From Pseudomonadota bacterium (GTDB taxonomy: Bacteria; Pseudomonadota; Gammaproteobacteria; Burkholderiales; Thiobacillaceae): a stretch of 64,000 nt of DNA. Of this stretch, positions 1 through 8,066 are shown in pieces. The position numbers and the translations under genes were made by a program. Within the stretch, counting starts at the first letter, position 1. Every line of letters starts with the position of its first letter. The notes beneath the pieces were generated by a model. The model worked only from the letters and a program-made list of their open reading frames with translations. It ran no database searches and was not told where the DNA came from. Location: NCBI GenBank assembly GCA_021848725.1, contig JAJZTS010000007.1:1-64000 (forward strand). Direction: 5' to 3'.

Positions 1-1153
1 GGACTGGTTTGCTGTTGGGAGCCGGCACAACCAGGGTCTGCGTATTGGCGACCTTGCCGCGCCACAACTTGATCGGATTGTGTTCCTTGAGCCAAGCCAA
101 GGACACGCCAAACTTGGCCGCGATTGTGCTCGCTAGCTCGCCGCGTTTGGCTTGATATTCCTGGAGCAGATTGCGGTTGCCCAGACGTTGTAGGTTGTAG
201 TGGAAGGTCTCGACCTTGTCGGCCGGCAACAGCAGCACCCCCGGGGTGTCGCTATGAATGACCTTGCGCTGGTAACCGGGGTTCAGCGACAGGAAGTTGT
301 CCAAGTCCATTTCGGCCAGCTTGGCGGCATGGCGTGCCTCCATCGGGCGATTGAGGGAAACCTGCATGAAATAGGGCTCGTTGGCGATGCTTTCCAATGC
401 GATACCGAATTGTTCGGGCTGTCGGATGATGTTTCGGACGGCAAGCAGTTTGGGCACGTAATGCCTGGTCTCGGTCGGCAGGTTCAGGCTGGCGAAATCG
501 GTGTCGAGGCCTTTGGCCTTGTTGCGGGCGATCGCGCGGGCGACGCAGCCCTCGCCACAGTTGTAAGCGGCCAGGGCGAGCTGCCAATCGTTGAACATGT
601 CATGCAGTTGCTGCAGGTAATCGAGCGCGGCATCGGTGGCCGCGAGAATATCTTTGCGGCCGTCATACCAAGGGTTTTGTTGCAGACCATAGATGCGGCC
701 GGTAGACGGGATGAACTGCCAGATACCGGAGGCCTTTTGCGGCGATTCTGCCAAGGGGTTGTAGGCGGACTCGATCATCGGCAGCAAGGCGATTTCCATC
801 GGCATGCCGCGTTTTTCGACTTCTTCCACGATATGGAACAGGTAGAGCCGGCTTCTTTCCACGGCGCGGGCGAGATAGCTGGGCCGGTCGGCATACCAGG
901 CCTCGTGGATATGCACGAGCTCGGGGCTGGTATCGGCCATGCTGAAACCGGCGCGAATGCGCTCCCACAGATCGACACGACTACCCGGTTCGTTGAGGCT
1001 GGAGGGGTGTGCCAGCGAGTAGCTGATCTTCAGGTCTGGAGCGGCCGTCGTTGGCTGTTTGGGGTCGCCAGCCTGTCCGGTCTGCGGCAAGGTAAGGCAA
1101 ATCGCGAGCAGGCCGGAGGCGAGAAAATGGCGGATTGCTGCTTTTGTTAGCAT
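1..1153 (-). CDS. mltD: Membrane-bound lytic murein transglycosylase D (3' end outside window)
   Basis: Cleaves the glycan strands of peptidoglycan in the periplasm. The ATG at 1153 opens a signal peptide (about residues 1-27, ending near TGQA). The SLT domain shows the catalytic Glu in MIESAYNP, followed by GIWQFIPSTGR and LAAYNCGEG, the usual family-1 transglycosylase blocks. After about residue 330 a LysM-like repeat begins (STIAAKFGVSLAWLKEHNP), consistent with the LysM tail of MltD. The reading frame runs off the left edge, so any further LysM repeats are unseen. It lies downstream of gloB on the same strand, 125 bp away, the same order as in Escherichia coli. Confidence 0.92.
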   Translation of the reverse strand, partial: MLTKAAIRHFLASGLLAICLTLPQTGQAGDPKQPTTAAPDLKISYSLAHPSSLNEPGSRVDLWERIRAGFSMADTSPELVHIHEAWYADRPSYLARAVERSRLYLFHIVEEVEKRGMPMEIALLPMIESAYNPLAESPQKASGIWQFIPSTGRIYGLQQNPWYDGRKDILAATDAALDYLQQLHDMFNDWQLALAAYNCGEGCVARAIARNKAKGLDTDFASLNLPTETRHYVPKLLAVRNIIRQPEQFGIALESIANEPYFMQVSLNRPMEARHAAKLAEMDLDNFLSLNPGYQRKVIHSDTPGVLLLPADKVETFHYNLQRLGNRNLLQEYQAKRGELASTIAAKFGVSLAWLKEHNPIKLWRGKVANTQTLVVPAPNSKPV

Positions 1154-1278
1154 TGGTTCAACATCAAGCCTTGCAGGCCATCTCCTTAAATTCGAGATTA
1201 TCGTTGAATTCGGATGTGTGCCACAAACCGATGGTTGCACCGCATTCTTAACTTAGTCCAGAAAAACAGCCGCCTAAT

Positions 1279-2049
1279 CTATTGTCTGTAATGGTTTTTC
1301 ATCTCTCGTACAACAGCGAACACCTCTTGGGGTGTGTTGAGCGAGCCTTGGGCATAGCGCTCTGCGGCTTGGCGTATGGCGGGCTCATGACAGCGGAGAA
1401 AGGGGTTGGTGGCGCGTTCCAGGGCGATGCTGCTCGGTAGGGTGGGCAAGCCCAGCGACCTTTGTTCCCGTGCTTGATGGTCGCGCTCAGCGAGTCGGGG
1501 ATTGCCTGGCTCGATGCTGAGCGCGAAGGCGATGTTGCCGAGTGTGTATTCGTGTGTGCAATAGACTTGGGTCTCGTCGGGCAGCGCGGCCAGCCGCTGC
1601 AGGGAATCATGCATTTGCGCGGGGGTGCCCTCGAAGAGGCGGCCGCAACCGCAGGCGAACAGGGTGTCGCCGCAAAACAGCAGGCCATGGCCGTGATAGG
1701 CGATATGGCCGCGTGTATGCCCTGGCACCGACATCACGTCAAACTCGGCTTCGATGGCAGGGATTGCCACGCGATCGCCCTCATCGACCAGCTGACTGAC
1801 ATGGGCAATGGTTTCCTGCGCCGGACCGTAGACCGGCACCGGGTAGTGATCGAGCAAGCCGGCGATGCCATCGACGTGGTCGCCATGATGGTGGGTGACG
1901 AGTATCGCGCTCAACTGCAGCTCGTGTCGCTGCATCCACGATAGAATGGGGGCCGTTTCGCCCGGGTCGACAACGGCGCAATGACCATCGCCGACGATGG
2001 CCCAAATATAGTTGTCTTCCAGGGCGGGAATGGCCTCGATGCGTAGCAT
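1279..2049 (-). CDS. gloB: Hydroxyacylglutathione hydrolase (glyoxalase II)
   Basis: Hydrolyses S-lactoylglutathione to D-lactate and glutathione, the second step of methylglyoxal detoxification, in the cytosol. It is a metallo-beta-lactamase fold with the dinuclear metal motif THHHGDHVDG, then PGHTRGH and CGDTLFACGCGRLFEG, and the late His in CTHEYT. The ATG at 2049 gives 256 residues beginning MLRIEAIPALEDNY, the usual GloB start. An upstream in-frame TTG at 2085 would add 12 residues without family support. It is divergent from the YafS-like gene, with 38 bp between the two start codons. Confidence 0.95.
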   Translation of the reverse strand: MLRIEAIPALEDNYIWAIVGDGHCAVVDPGETAPILSWMQRHELQLSAILVTHHHGDHVDGIAGLLDHYPVPVYGPAQETIAHVSQLVDEGDRVAIPAIEAEFDVMSVPGHTRGHIAYHGHGLLFCGDTLFACGCGRLFEGTPAQMHDSLQRLAALPDETQVYCTHEYTLGNIAFALSIEPGNPRLAERDHQAREQRSLGLPTLPSSIALERATNPFLRCHEPAIRQAAERYAQGSLNTPQEVFAVVREMKNHYRQ

Positions 2050-2087
2050 GCCGGCATTTTCATGAGTTAGCAGGAATAACGTCAACC

Positions 2088-2801
2088 ATGCAGGATTGGT
2101 TCGAAAGCGAGCTGGGGAGTTATGTCCTGGACAAGGAACGCGCCTGGTTCGATCAGGAGTGTGCCGATATCTTCGGCTTCAATGCAATGCAGGCGGGAAT
2201 GTGCTGGGTTGACCTATTGCAGGCGAATCGCATGCCCAATCGGTATTGCGCGGACCAAACCGACGGGCAACTGCACTGCCGTCCCGAGGCCTCGCCGTTG
2301 GCTAGCCAGAGCCTGGATTTACTCGCCTTGCCGCATGTCCTCGAATTCAGCGATTACCCGCATCAAGTCTTGCGCGAGGCGGAGCGGATATTACGGCCAG
2401 AGGGGCATCTGCTGATTGCCGGGTTTAATCCTTTGAGTCTATGGGGTTTGCGCCGAATGCTATGGCGCGGACGTGGCGGTTATCCGTGGCATGGCCGTTT
2501 TTTGCATTTGAGCCGGTTGAAGGATTGGCTGGCCCTGCTGGGGTTCGAGCTACAGGCTGGGCGCATGATTTGCTATGCGCCGCCCTTGAGGCAGGCGAAG
2601 TGGTTGCGCCGTTTTGCCTGTCTGGAAGCGGCAGGCGATCGCTGGTGGGCGTTGGGCGGTGGTGTCTATCTCTTGCATGCGGTCAAGCGCACGCCCGGGA
2701 TGCGTCTGATGACGCCGAAATGGCGCGAAGTGTGGCGGCCGGGCGCGAGCATCGTGCGGCCGGTTCCGAAAACGACATTGCATCGAGGTGGTGATGACTG
2801 A
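2088..2801 (+). CDS. yafS: YafS-like class I SAM-dependent methyltransferase
   Basis: A 237-residue protein with the second half of a Rossmann methyltransferase fold. It has [35 protein letters not shown], the type-11 methyltransferase pattern of an acidic strand followed by the motif around the post-strand helix. The N-terminal SAM-binding glycine loop is not recognisable, as is usual for YafS. The substrate is unknown. The position between gloB and rnhA is the same as yafS in E. coli, which is the main ground for the name. Its stop overlaps the rnhA start by 8 bp, so the two are probably co-translated. Confidence 0.75.
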   Translation: MQDWFESELGSYVLDKERAWFDQECADIFGFNAMQAGMCWVDLLQANRMPNRYCADQTDGQLHCRPEASPLASQSLDLLALPHVLEFSDYPHQVLREAERILRPEGHLLIAGFNPLSLWGLRRMLWRGRGGYPWHGRFLHLSRLKDWLALLGFELQAGRMICYAPPLRQAKWLRRFACLEAAGDRWWALGGGVYLLHAVKRTPGMRLMTPKWREVWRPGASIVRPVPKTTLHRGGDD

Positions 2802-3255
2802 ACGGCAAGACGGGGTGGTCGACGTCTACACCGATGGCGCTTGCAAAGGCAATCCCGGTCCCGGCGGTTGGGGGGCCTTGCTGCGCATCGGCGATCACGA
2901 GAAGGAATTGTTCGGCGGCGAGACCGATACGACTAACAATCGGATGGAACTGACTGCGGTGATCGAAGCCCTGCGCGTACTTAAGCGGGCCTGCAAGGTG
3001 CGGGTGCACACCGATTCGCAATATGTGCAGAAAGGCATCTCCGAGTGGCTGGCGAATTGGCGCCGGCGCGGCTGGCGCACCAGCGACGGCAAACCGGTGA
3101 AGAATCAGGATTTGTGGCAGGCCTTGGATGAGTTGGCTGGCGGGCACGAAATCGAATGGCGCTGGGTAAAGGGGCATGCTGGGCACCCGGAAAACGAGCG
3201 AGCCGATGCCTTGGCCAATAGAGGCGCCGGCCAAGCGCTGGGTGCAAACCGATGA
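2794..3255 (+). CDS. rnhA: Ribonuclease HI, with an altered C-terminal tail
   Basis: Degrades the RNA strand of RNA-DNA hybrids in the cytosol. The catalytic acidic residues lie in [37 protein letters not shown] and [12 protein letters not shown]. The ATG at 2794 is chosen over the GTG at 2788 because it fits the overlap with the upstream stop. The protein (153 residues) ends [13 protein letters not shown] 25-bp repeat of the NERADALA coding segment recurs 145 bp further on and leads in frame to a different tail (VSKGIGAA) whose stop overlaps the dnaQ start. The present end therefore looks like the product of a partial duplication. The catalytic core is intact. Confidence 0.95.
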   Translation: MTERQDGVVDVYTDGACKGNPGPGGWGALLRIGDHEKELFGGETDTTNNRMELTAVIEALRVLKRACKVRVHTDSQYVQKGISEWLANWRRRGWRTSDGKPVKNQDLWQALDELAGGHEIEWRWVKGHAGHPENERADALANRGAGQALGANR

Positions 3256-3360
3256 CATCGGGCCGGGGTGGGTTTCGGTGCAGGCTAACGTGAGCATGGC
3301 GAACGTTAAGCTCGCGCATGCGAGCGGCCGGAACCAAAACGAGCGAGCCGATGCCTTGGC
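3191..3360 (+). repeat. 25-bp direct repeat, 145-bp period, at the rnhA 3' end
   Basis: The 25-bp sequence at 3191-3215 recurs exactly at 3336-3360. It encodes most of ENERADALA. The second copy is preceded by a diverged stretch reading AHASGRNQ in one frame, which resembles GHAGHPE upstream of the first copy. This suggests an old tandem duplication of the rnhA tail rather than an unrelated insertion. Collapsing one 145-bp period restores a gene that ends VSKGIGAA with a TAATG junction to dnaQ. No transposase or inverted ends are visible. Confidence 0.8.
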
Positions 3361-3396
3361 TAACCGGGGCGTATCGAAAGGAATAGGGGCGGCGTA

Positions 3397-4077
3397 ATGC
3401 GAAAAGTTGTATTGGATACCGAAACCACGGGCCTCGACCCCGCCCAGGGGCACCGCATTATCGAGATCGGTGCCTTGGAGATCGTGAACCGCCAGGTGAC
3501 CGGACGGAGTTTCCACGTTTATCTCAATCCGGATCGAGAGATCGATGCGGGTGCGATTGCCGTGCACGGATTGACCAATGAATTTCTCGCCGACAAGCCG
3601 CGCTTTCCCGATGTCGTCGACGATCTCGTCGCCTTCGTCGAGGAGGCCGAGTTGGTGATCCACAACGCACCATTCGATATGGGCTTCTTGAACGCCGAGT
3701 TGCGGATGCTCAGCCGACCGAAGTTGGAATCACGGTGTGCCGGGGTTCAAGATACCTTGAAAATGGCCAAGGATTTGCACCCGGGCCAGAAAAATAACCT
3801 CGATGCCTTATGCCGGCGTTATGAGGTGGACAATTCGGGCCGCACTTATCATGGCGCGCTGCTCGATGCCCAATTGCTGGCCGAGGTGTATTTGGCGATG
3901 ACGCGCGGCCAGGAATCGCTGGGCATCGAGACCATCAGTAACCATGCCGGTTCGAGCCGTAAGCTCAAAGAAGGGCTGGCATTGCGGGTGCTGACCCCGA
4001 GCGAGGCAGAGCTCGCGGCGCATGCCGACTACTTGGCCGCATTGTCCAAGGAATCGGGGGGGGCGCTTAATTGGTAG
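3397..4077 (+). CDS. dnaQ: DNA polymerase III epsilon subunit (3'-5' proofreading exonuclease)
   Basis: Proofreading exonuclease of the replicative polymerase. It is a DEDDh nuclease: ExoI is VLDTETTGLDP, ExoII is VIHNAPFDMGFLNAEL, and ExoIIIepsilon is the segment YHGALLDAQLLAEVYLAM with the general-base His. The C-terminal part (after about residue 180) corresponds to the alpha-binding tail. The start ATG overlaps a TAA at 3395-3397 that would have ended the unduplicated form of rnhA. The divergent rnhA-dnaQ pair of E. coli is here co-directional. The 3' end overlaps the convergent HMA gene by 11 bp. Confidence 0.95.
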   Translation: MRKVVLDTETTGLDPAQGHRIIEIGALEIVNRQVTGRSFHVYLNPDREIDAGAIAVHGLTNEFLADKPRFPDVVDDLVAFVEEAELVIHNAPFDMGFLNAELRMLSRPKLESRCAGVQDTLKMAKDLHPGQKNNLDALCRRYEVDNSGRTYHGALLDAQLLAEVYLAMTRGQESLGIETISNHAGSSRKLKEGLALRVLTPSEAELAAHADYLAALSKESGGALNW

Positions 4078-4279
4078 AGAGAACCTTATAACCGGCCGAC
4101 TCGATCGCTTCGCGCAGCGCCTCAAGCGTGCACTGCCCATCGTGACTGACTTGCACTTGGCCGCTGGCCAGGTCGACCTCGGTGGATTGAACGCCGGCCA
4201 AGTCGGAGAGCACACGTTTGACGCTGTTGACGCAACCCATGCAGCTCATGCCGCCCACTTGAAGAATCGTCGTTTGCAT
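4067..4279 (-). CDS. Small heavy-metal-associated (HMA) protein, CopZ-like copper chaperone
   Basis: A 70-residue single HMA domain with the metal-binding loop GGMSCMGCV (Cys 13 and 16) and the later segments GVQSTEVDLASGQVQV and AIESAGYKV. It fits a ferredoxin-like fold that carries Cu(I) to a P-type ATPase in the cytosol. The ATG at 4279 has AAGG about 7 bases upstream. An ATG at 4285 overlaps the flgN stop as ATGA and would add two residues. It follows flgM-flgN on the same strand. No copper ATPase is in the window, so the partner is unknown and the metal is inferred from the motif only. Confidence 0.85.
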   Translation of the reverse strand: MQTTILQVGGMSCMGCVNSVKRVLSDLAGVQSTEVDLASGQVQVSHDGQCTLEALREAIESAGYKVLSTN

Positions 4280-4281
4280 AG

Positions 4282-4740
4282 TCATGCCTTGTCTATGGTT
4301 CGAGTGTAAGCAAGCGAGCCATCGGATAAGCCATCTGGTCCATAAGTGCTGTTCTGGCGCGAGGCTGTCTGCAAGACTTCGATCGCCTTGTTGGTCTGCA
4401 GCAATTGCAGGCGGATCAAGGCGCCATTCTGTTCATTCAATTCTTTCGCGTTTTTACTCAAACGGCTGGCTAAGCGCCAAGCGTCGATCGTCGCTCGATC
4501 GCCTTGTTCGACCAGTCGTCCTTCCAGTGCAGCGCGGGAGGCACCGGGTAGGCCAACGGCATGGCATAGCTCATCCCATTGCTTGCCTAGGGTGGCGGTC
4601 ATGCGGTTTTTTTCGTCGAGGATATGGGCCAGCGCCTCGGGATCCTTTTGGGCAAGGCACTCGCTTTCGCGCCGCAATAAGGAAACGAAAGTCGCCAGGT
4701 TTTCCGCAATCGTCTCGATTCGAGTCAGAGTTGACGTCAT
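4282..4740 (-). CDS. flgN: Flagellar export chaperone FlgN
   Basis: Cytosolic chaperone that keeps the hook-filament junction proteins FlgK and FlgL export-competent. It is 152 residues, almost wholly helical, with the FlgN-family spread of a long N-terminal helix (LATFVSLLRRESECLAQKDPEAL) and a C-terminal helix with NEQNGALIRLQLLQTNKAIEVL. There is no catalytic motif, so identification rests on this pattern plus its place directly after flgM. The start overlaps the flgM stop (ATGA), so translation is probably coupled. It should be read from the sigma28-type promoter upstream of flgM. Confidence 0.9.
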   Translation of the reverse strand: MTSTLTRIETIAENLATFVSLLRRESECLAQKDPEALAHILDEKNRMTATLGKQWDELCHAVGLPGASRAALEGRLVEQGDRATIDAWRLASRLSKNAKELNEQNGALIRLQLLQTNKAIEVLQTASRQNSTYGPDGLSDGSLAYTRTIDKA

Positions 4741-5048
4741 TTTTTTACTTGGCGCCGCAGGTCCTCGACGATATCGCCCACCAGCCGCTCGGCAATCACA
4801 TCTTCATTGATGCCATAACGTCCTTCGGCGATGGCTTGGCGCATCGCCTCGACCTTGGGCATGTCCACGCCATCGAATCCGGATAAGTAAGCTTCGAGTT
4901 CCTGCAGTCGGGAGGAGATGCCGGTCAATTCGACATTGCTGTCACTGCTTGCGGCACTGCCGGTCTTCGAGGCCGTTCCTTTGCGGCGGCTTTTCGCGGT
5001 GTCGAGCCGTTGGCTATTTGCGGTGGGTGTTAGGCCGTCGATTTTCAT
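4737..5048 (-). CDS. flgM: Anti-sigma28 factor FlgM
   Basis: Binds and inhibits FliA (sigma28) until it is exported through the finished hook-basal body. The 103 residues have a disordered Ser/Thr/Lys-rich N-terminal half and the conserved sigma-binding C-terminal half (VEAMRQAIAEGRYGINEDVIAERLVGDI). The N-terminus MKIDGLTPT is typical. A good sigma28 promoter sits about 50 bp upstream of the ATG, so the inhibitor is made under the factor it inhibits. It is also downstream of flgA on the same strand and may be read from there as well. Confidence 0.95.
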   Translation of the reverse strand: MKIDGLTPTANSQRLDTAKSRRKGTASKTGSAASSDSNVELTGISSRLQELEAYLSGFDGVDMPKVEAMRQAIAEGRYGINEDVIAERLVGDIVEDLRRQVKK

Positions 5049-5094
5049 AGGGAACCGCCCGTTTGGCCGGCTAAAGATGACTTAATGTACACCA

Positions 5095-5121
5095 ATATCG
5101 GCGTAGAGCCTATCCAATTTA
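5095..5121 (-). promoter_or_regulatory. Sigma28 (FliA) promoter for flgMN
   Basis: On the minus strand the sequence reads TAAATTGG, 11 bases, GCCGATAT, against the FliA consensus TAAAGTTT-N11-GCCGATAA. The spacing is exact and 7 of 8 bases match in the -10 box. The -35 box overlaps the flgA stop codon. The -10 box ends 47 bp before the flgM ATG. Confidence 0.85.
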
Positions 5122-5829
5122 GAACTGGATTTGCAGCGTGCCGGCATCCGTCGCGACGCCTTGAAGGATTCGGCCATTGTTCGCCTTGCAACGGACGAGG
5201 TCGCCGGCCACCGCATTCGAGATCGCCGTGCATTCCTGGCTGACCGTATAGGTGGGTGTCTGCACCATGATGCGAACTTTTTGCCCGGCGCGGATCGCCA
5301 GCGGTTTTGTCAGCATATTGGGCGTCATCGCTTGGCCCGCTTGGATCGGCTGCTTGCTTACCAGGCCGACGGCTTGCTGCGGGTTGCGCAGGTAGTTGGC
5401 TGGATCGGCGCTAAGCGCGATCTCTCTGAGCTCGACGTCCCGTGGCTTGATCGTCTCGCGTGCGGCCAACGCTCTTCCGGCGACCAAGATCGGCCCGCGG
5501 AGCTCGATTTGATAGCCTAGATACAGCGCCCAAGGCTGTGGGGCCTCGCAGCGGACGCCAAGCGAACCCATGCCATAGAGATGGGCGCCGGGGGCCAGGC
5601 TGAATTCCAACTGGCGGCATTGATGAAGGCGCAGGCGCGGGTCGGGGGGGCGAATGTTGATCTGTGCTTGAAATTCGGGATAGCTGCGGCCGGCCTCCGA
5701 CTTCAGGTGTTCCGCCGCCATTTGGGTCATCTGTTCCAGCGACTGTGTTGGGATAGCCTCTTGTGCCAGGCTGGAATTGCCTAGAAGGAATAAAAGGCAG
5801 AGCATGCGTCTGCTGAGATAAAACGTCAT
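5119..5829 (-). CDS. flgA: Flagellar basal body P-ring formation chaperone FlgA
   Basis: Periplasmic chaperone for polymerisation of FlgI into the P ring. The 236 residues begin with a Sec signal peptide (cleavage near NSSLAQ, about residue 23). The C-terminal half is an SAF domain: VAGRALAARETIKPRDVELREI, then QAVGLVSKQPIQAGQAMTPNML and AIRAGQKVRIMVQTPTYTV. A pair of cysteines in the N-domain (HQCRQ and VRCEA) is typical. It is divergent from the diguanylate cyclase gene with 68 bp between the starts. No clear sigma54 or sigma28 box was found in that gap. Confidence 0.93.
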   Translation of the reverse strand: MTFYLSRRMLCLLFLLGNSSLAQEAIPTQSLEQMTQMAAEHLKSEAGRSYPEFQAQINIRPPDPRLRLHQCRQLEFSLAPGAHLYGMGSLGVRCEAPQPWALYLGYQIELRGPILVAGRALAARETIKPRDVELREIALSADPANYLRNPQQAVGLVSKQPIQAGQAMTPNMLTKPLAIRAGQKVRIMVQTPTYTVSQECTAISNAVAGDLVRCKANNGRILQGVATDAGTLQIQF

Positions 5830-5897
5830 GGCGATCTTGTTGGAGTGTGACTAGAATTTCAGCTTTAGCAAAACCCCTCTAGGATACGGCGATCTCG

Positions 5898-7502
5898 ATG
5901 GATCATCCAAGTCAACCGACCAATATTGCGCGCGATGCGCTCAAGTGGCTGACGCAACGCAAGTTGCCGCCTACGCCGGATAACTACCGGCGCGCCTATG
6001 CCGCGGTCTCGGGCGAAGAGGAAAAGTCGGCGCCTTGGCCGGAGGCGATTCGTACCCTGCTTGGGCAATGGGATATCCGGCATGTGGGTCTGCCGCAGGC
6101 CAAGAAGCGGGAAATGGTCGAGCGGGTATTGATCAACTTCGGCAATCAGCCGAGCGATTTGCACGAGAAGATCACGGCTTTGGCGCGTTCTTGGGCCGAA
6201 ACGCCGACCTCCAGGAAGGTGATGGAAGGCGAAGAGGAATTACCGGAACAGGAAGGTGAGGTGCCGGCAGAGGGTGCCGTGGTCGTGCCGACTGTCGGTT
6301 CCGAGGCGATGTCGAGCGAGCTTACGCAAGCCATGGTCGACAGCATCAAGGTCTTTGCTGCCGGCTGCGAGGCCTTGTGGCCGGACTTGGCCAAACGAGC
6401 GCAGCTATTGGCTCAAGAAGTCGAATCGACGCAGTTGTCGCAAGCCGGCCAGCAGATTAACGAGCTCGGGCGCTTGTGGCGCGAGTTCATCATCCGTGCC
6501 GAAGATAATGTGGAACTGCTCGATGGTTTGCGGCGAGTGGTGGCGTTGCTGTTCCGTAACGTCGGTGACATGTTCGCTGACGATCCGTGGATACGCCGCC
6601 AGATCGAGACCGTGCATGCGGTGGTCGGCGACAGCCTCAATTACCGCAGCATTTTCGACGCCGAGCGCACACTGGAGGAAGTGGTCAATCGGCAAAAGGC
6701 CTTGCAGATCAGTCTCCGAGAGGCCAAGACCCGGCTGAAGGGGTTGATTTCCACTTTCGTCGATCGGGTCGGTGAGCTGACCGAGACTACCGGCGAGCAG
6801 CATGAGCGTATTCAAATTTATGCCGACAAGATCGCTGCGGCGGACGATTTGGGTGAATTGAACGAGGTCATGGAAGGACTGACGGCCGAGATGGGCCGTA
6901 TGCGCGACCAGATGCGGGAAACGCATGGCGAGTTGCTCGATGCCCGCCAGCATGTCGAGCAGGCCGAGGGCCGCATTCGGGAGTTGGAGAGCGATCTGCA
7001 GGAAGCCGCCAACCTGGTACGTGAAGACCAGCTGACCAGCGCGCTCAACCGGCGCGGCATGGAAGAGGCCATGGAGCGAGAGCTGGCGCGTTCAGAACGC
7101 ATGACGGCGCCGTTGAGTCTGGCCTTGCTCGATATCGACCACTTCAAAAAGATCAACGACAGTTATGGCCATCAAGCGGGCGATCAAGCCCTGATCCATT
7201 TGTCCAAGGTGACCAAGCAGTTGCTGCGCCCAACGGATTCTCTAGGGCGTTGGGGGGGCGAAGAATTCCTGATCATGCTGCCGAACACCGATCTGACCGA
7301 GGCGGAACGCGTGATGCAGCGGTTGCAGCGCGAACTGACCAAAACCTTTTTCCTGCACAACAACGAACGCATCTTGATCACCTTCAGTGCCGGTGTGACC
7401 CAGCGGCAGCCGGGCGAGGAGCGGGATGTCTGGATCTCGCGTGCCGACAAGGCGATGTACCGTGCCAAGGCGATGGGCCGCAACCGGGTCGAGCGCGGCT
7501 GA
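5898..7502 (+). CDS. Diguanylate cyclase (GGDEF) with long helical N-terminal region
   Basis: Makes cyclic di-GMP from two GTP. The active-site GGEEF is at residues 453-457. It is preceded at the correct five-residue distance by an RPTD inhibitory site (444-447), so product feedback is expected. LLDIDHFKKINDSYGHQAGD and the C-terminal RADKAMYRAKAMGRNRV are standard GGDEF blocks. Residues 1-360 have no membrane segment and hold a small N-terminal module (about 1-75) and long coiled-coil-like helices (about 280-370). The enzyme should therefore be soluble. Its position between flgA and flgB suggests a role in motility control, which is an inference from context only. Confidence 0.9.
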   Translation: MDHPSQPTNIARDALKWLTQRKLPPTPDNYRRAYAAVSGEEEKSAPWPEAIRTLLGQWDIRHVGLPQAKKREMVERVLINFGNQPSDLHEKITALARSWAETPTSRKVMEGEEELPEQEGEVPAEGAVVVPTVGSEAMSSELTQAMVDSIKVFAAGCEALWPDLAKRAQLLAQEVESTQLSQAGQQINELGRLWREFIIRAEDNVELLDGLRRVVALLFRNVGDMFADDPWIRRQIETVHAVVGDSLNYRSIFDAERTLEEVVNRQKALQISLREAKTRLKGLISTFVDRVGELTETTGEQHERIQIYADKIAAADDLGELNEVMEGLTAEMGRMRDQMRETHGELLDARQHVEQAEGRIRELESDLQEAANLVREDQLTSALNRRGMEEAMERELARSERMTAPLSLALLDIDHFKKINDSYGHQAGDQALIHLSKVTKQLLRPTDSLGRWGGEEFLIMLPNTDLTEAERVMQRLQRELTKTFFLHNNERILITFSAGVTQRQPGEERDVWISRADKAMYRAKAMGRNRVERG

Positions 7503-7511
7503 TTCTCAAGA

Positions 7512-7530
7512 GGCGGCAATCTTTGCCGCC
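7512..7530 (+). terminator. Hairpin after the diguanylate cyclase gene
   Basis: An 8-bp perfect stem GGCGGCAA / TTGCCGCC with loop TCT lies 10 bp after the stop codon. No T-run follows directly. A second, weaker GGCAAA / TTTTGCC hairpin follows at about 7531-7547. It probably insulates the cyclase gene from the flgB promoter downstream. Confidence 0.5.
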
Positions 7531-7616
7531 GGCAAATCCGCTTTTGCCGCCTTGGGGTTGCCCGTCGCCCCACTAAAAACACAATAAATACAATACATTG
7601 CAAATATCCAAGGTCC

Positions 7617-7632
7617 TGGCATGGGCCTTGCT
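7617..7632 (+). promoter_or_regulatory. Sigma54 (RpoN) promoter of flgBCDEFG
   Basis: The sequence TGGCATGGGCCTTGCT matches the -24/-12 consensus TGGCACG-N4-TTGCW at all but one conserved position and has the required 10 bp between GG and GC. It ends 26 bp before the flgB start, leaving room for a short leader with AAGGAG. An enhancer-binding regulator (FlrC/FleQ type) would be needed; none is encoded in this window. Confidence 0.88.
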
Positions 7633-7658
7633 CTACTTGGTGCGGAAGGAGTCGCACC

Positions 7659-8066
7659 ATGCTAGGAAAACTCGATCAGGAATTGGCTTTTGTGCAGAGC
7701 GCGCTGGACCTGCGGGCGCGCCGCCAGGAATTGATTGCGGCGAATATCGCCAATGCCGACACGCCGAACTACAAGGCGCGCGATATCGATTTTCAAACGG
7801 CCCTACGCTCGGCGATGGGCGCCTCCGCAGGCCCGCTGGCCATGACCCGTACCGCGAGCAACCACCTCGCAGGGGTTGGCGGCTCGGGTGGCGGCGGCGC
7901 AGTGCAGTACCGCACCGCACTTCAACCCAGTTTGGATGGCAACACGGTCGACAGCGATGTCGAGCGTGCGCATTTTGCCGAGAACGCCATGCATTACCAG
8001 TTTCTGCTCGAGCGCGCACGCGGCACCTTCCGCACGATGGCTCAAGCCTTGGAGGCTAGCCGCTGA
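7659..8066 (+). CDS. flgB: Flagellar proximal rod protein FlgB
   Basis: One of the proximal rod subunits linking the MS ring to the distal rod in the periplasm. The 135 residues show the rod/hook N-terminal signature RRQELIAANIANADTPNYKARDIDF and a C-terminal helix region (NAMHYQFLLERARGTFRTMAQALE). It is the first gene of the sigma54-driven run, with AAGGAG upstream of the ATG. Its stop overlaps the flgC start by one base (TGATG). Confidence 0.96.
   Translation: MLGKLDQELAFVQSALDLRARRQELIAANIANADTPNYKARDIDFQTALRSAMGASAGPLAMTRTASNHLAGVGGSGGGGAVQYRTALQPSLDGNTVDSDVERAHFAENAMHYQFLLERARGTFRTMAQALEASR

Noticed and set aside
2049-2085. Longer gloB starting at TTG 2085
   Set aside because: The added residues are not typical for the family and leave almost no room for divergent promoters.
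3176-3397. Separate small gene between rnhA and dnaQ
   Set aside because: Better explained as the remnant of a duplicated rnhA tail in a shifted frame.
5830-5897. Sigma54 or sigma28 promoter for flgA
   Set aside because: A TTTTGCT element exists on the minus strand but the required GG at -24 is missing; no FliA box fits.
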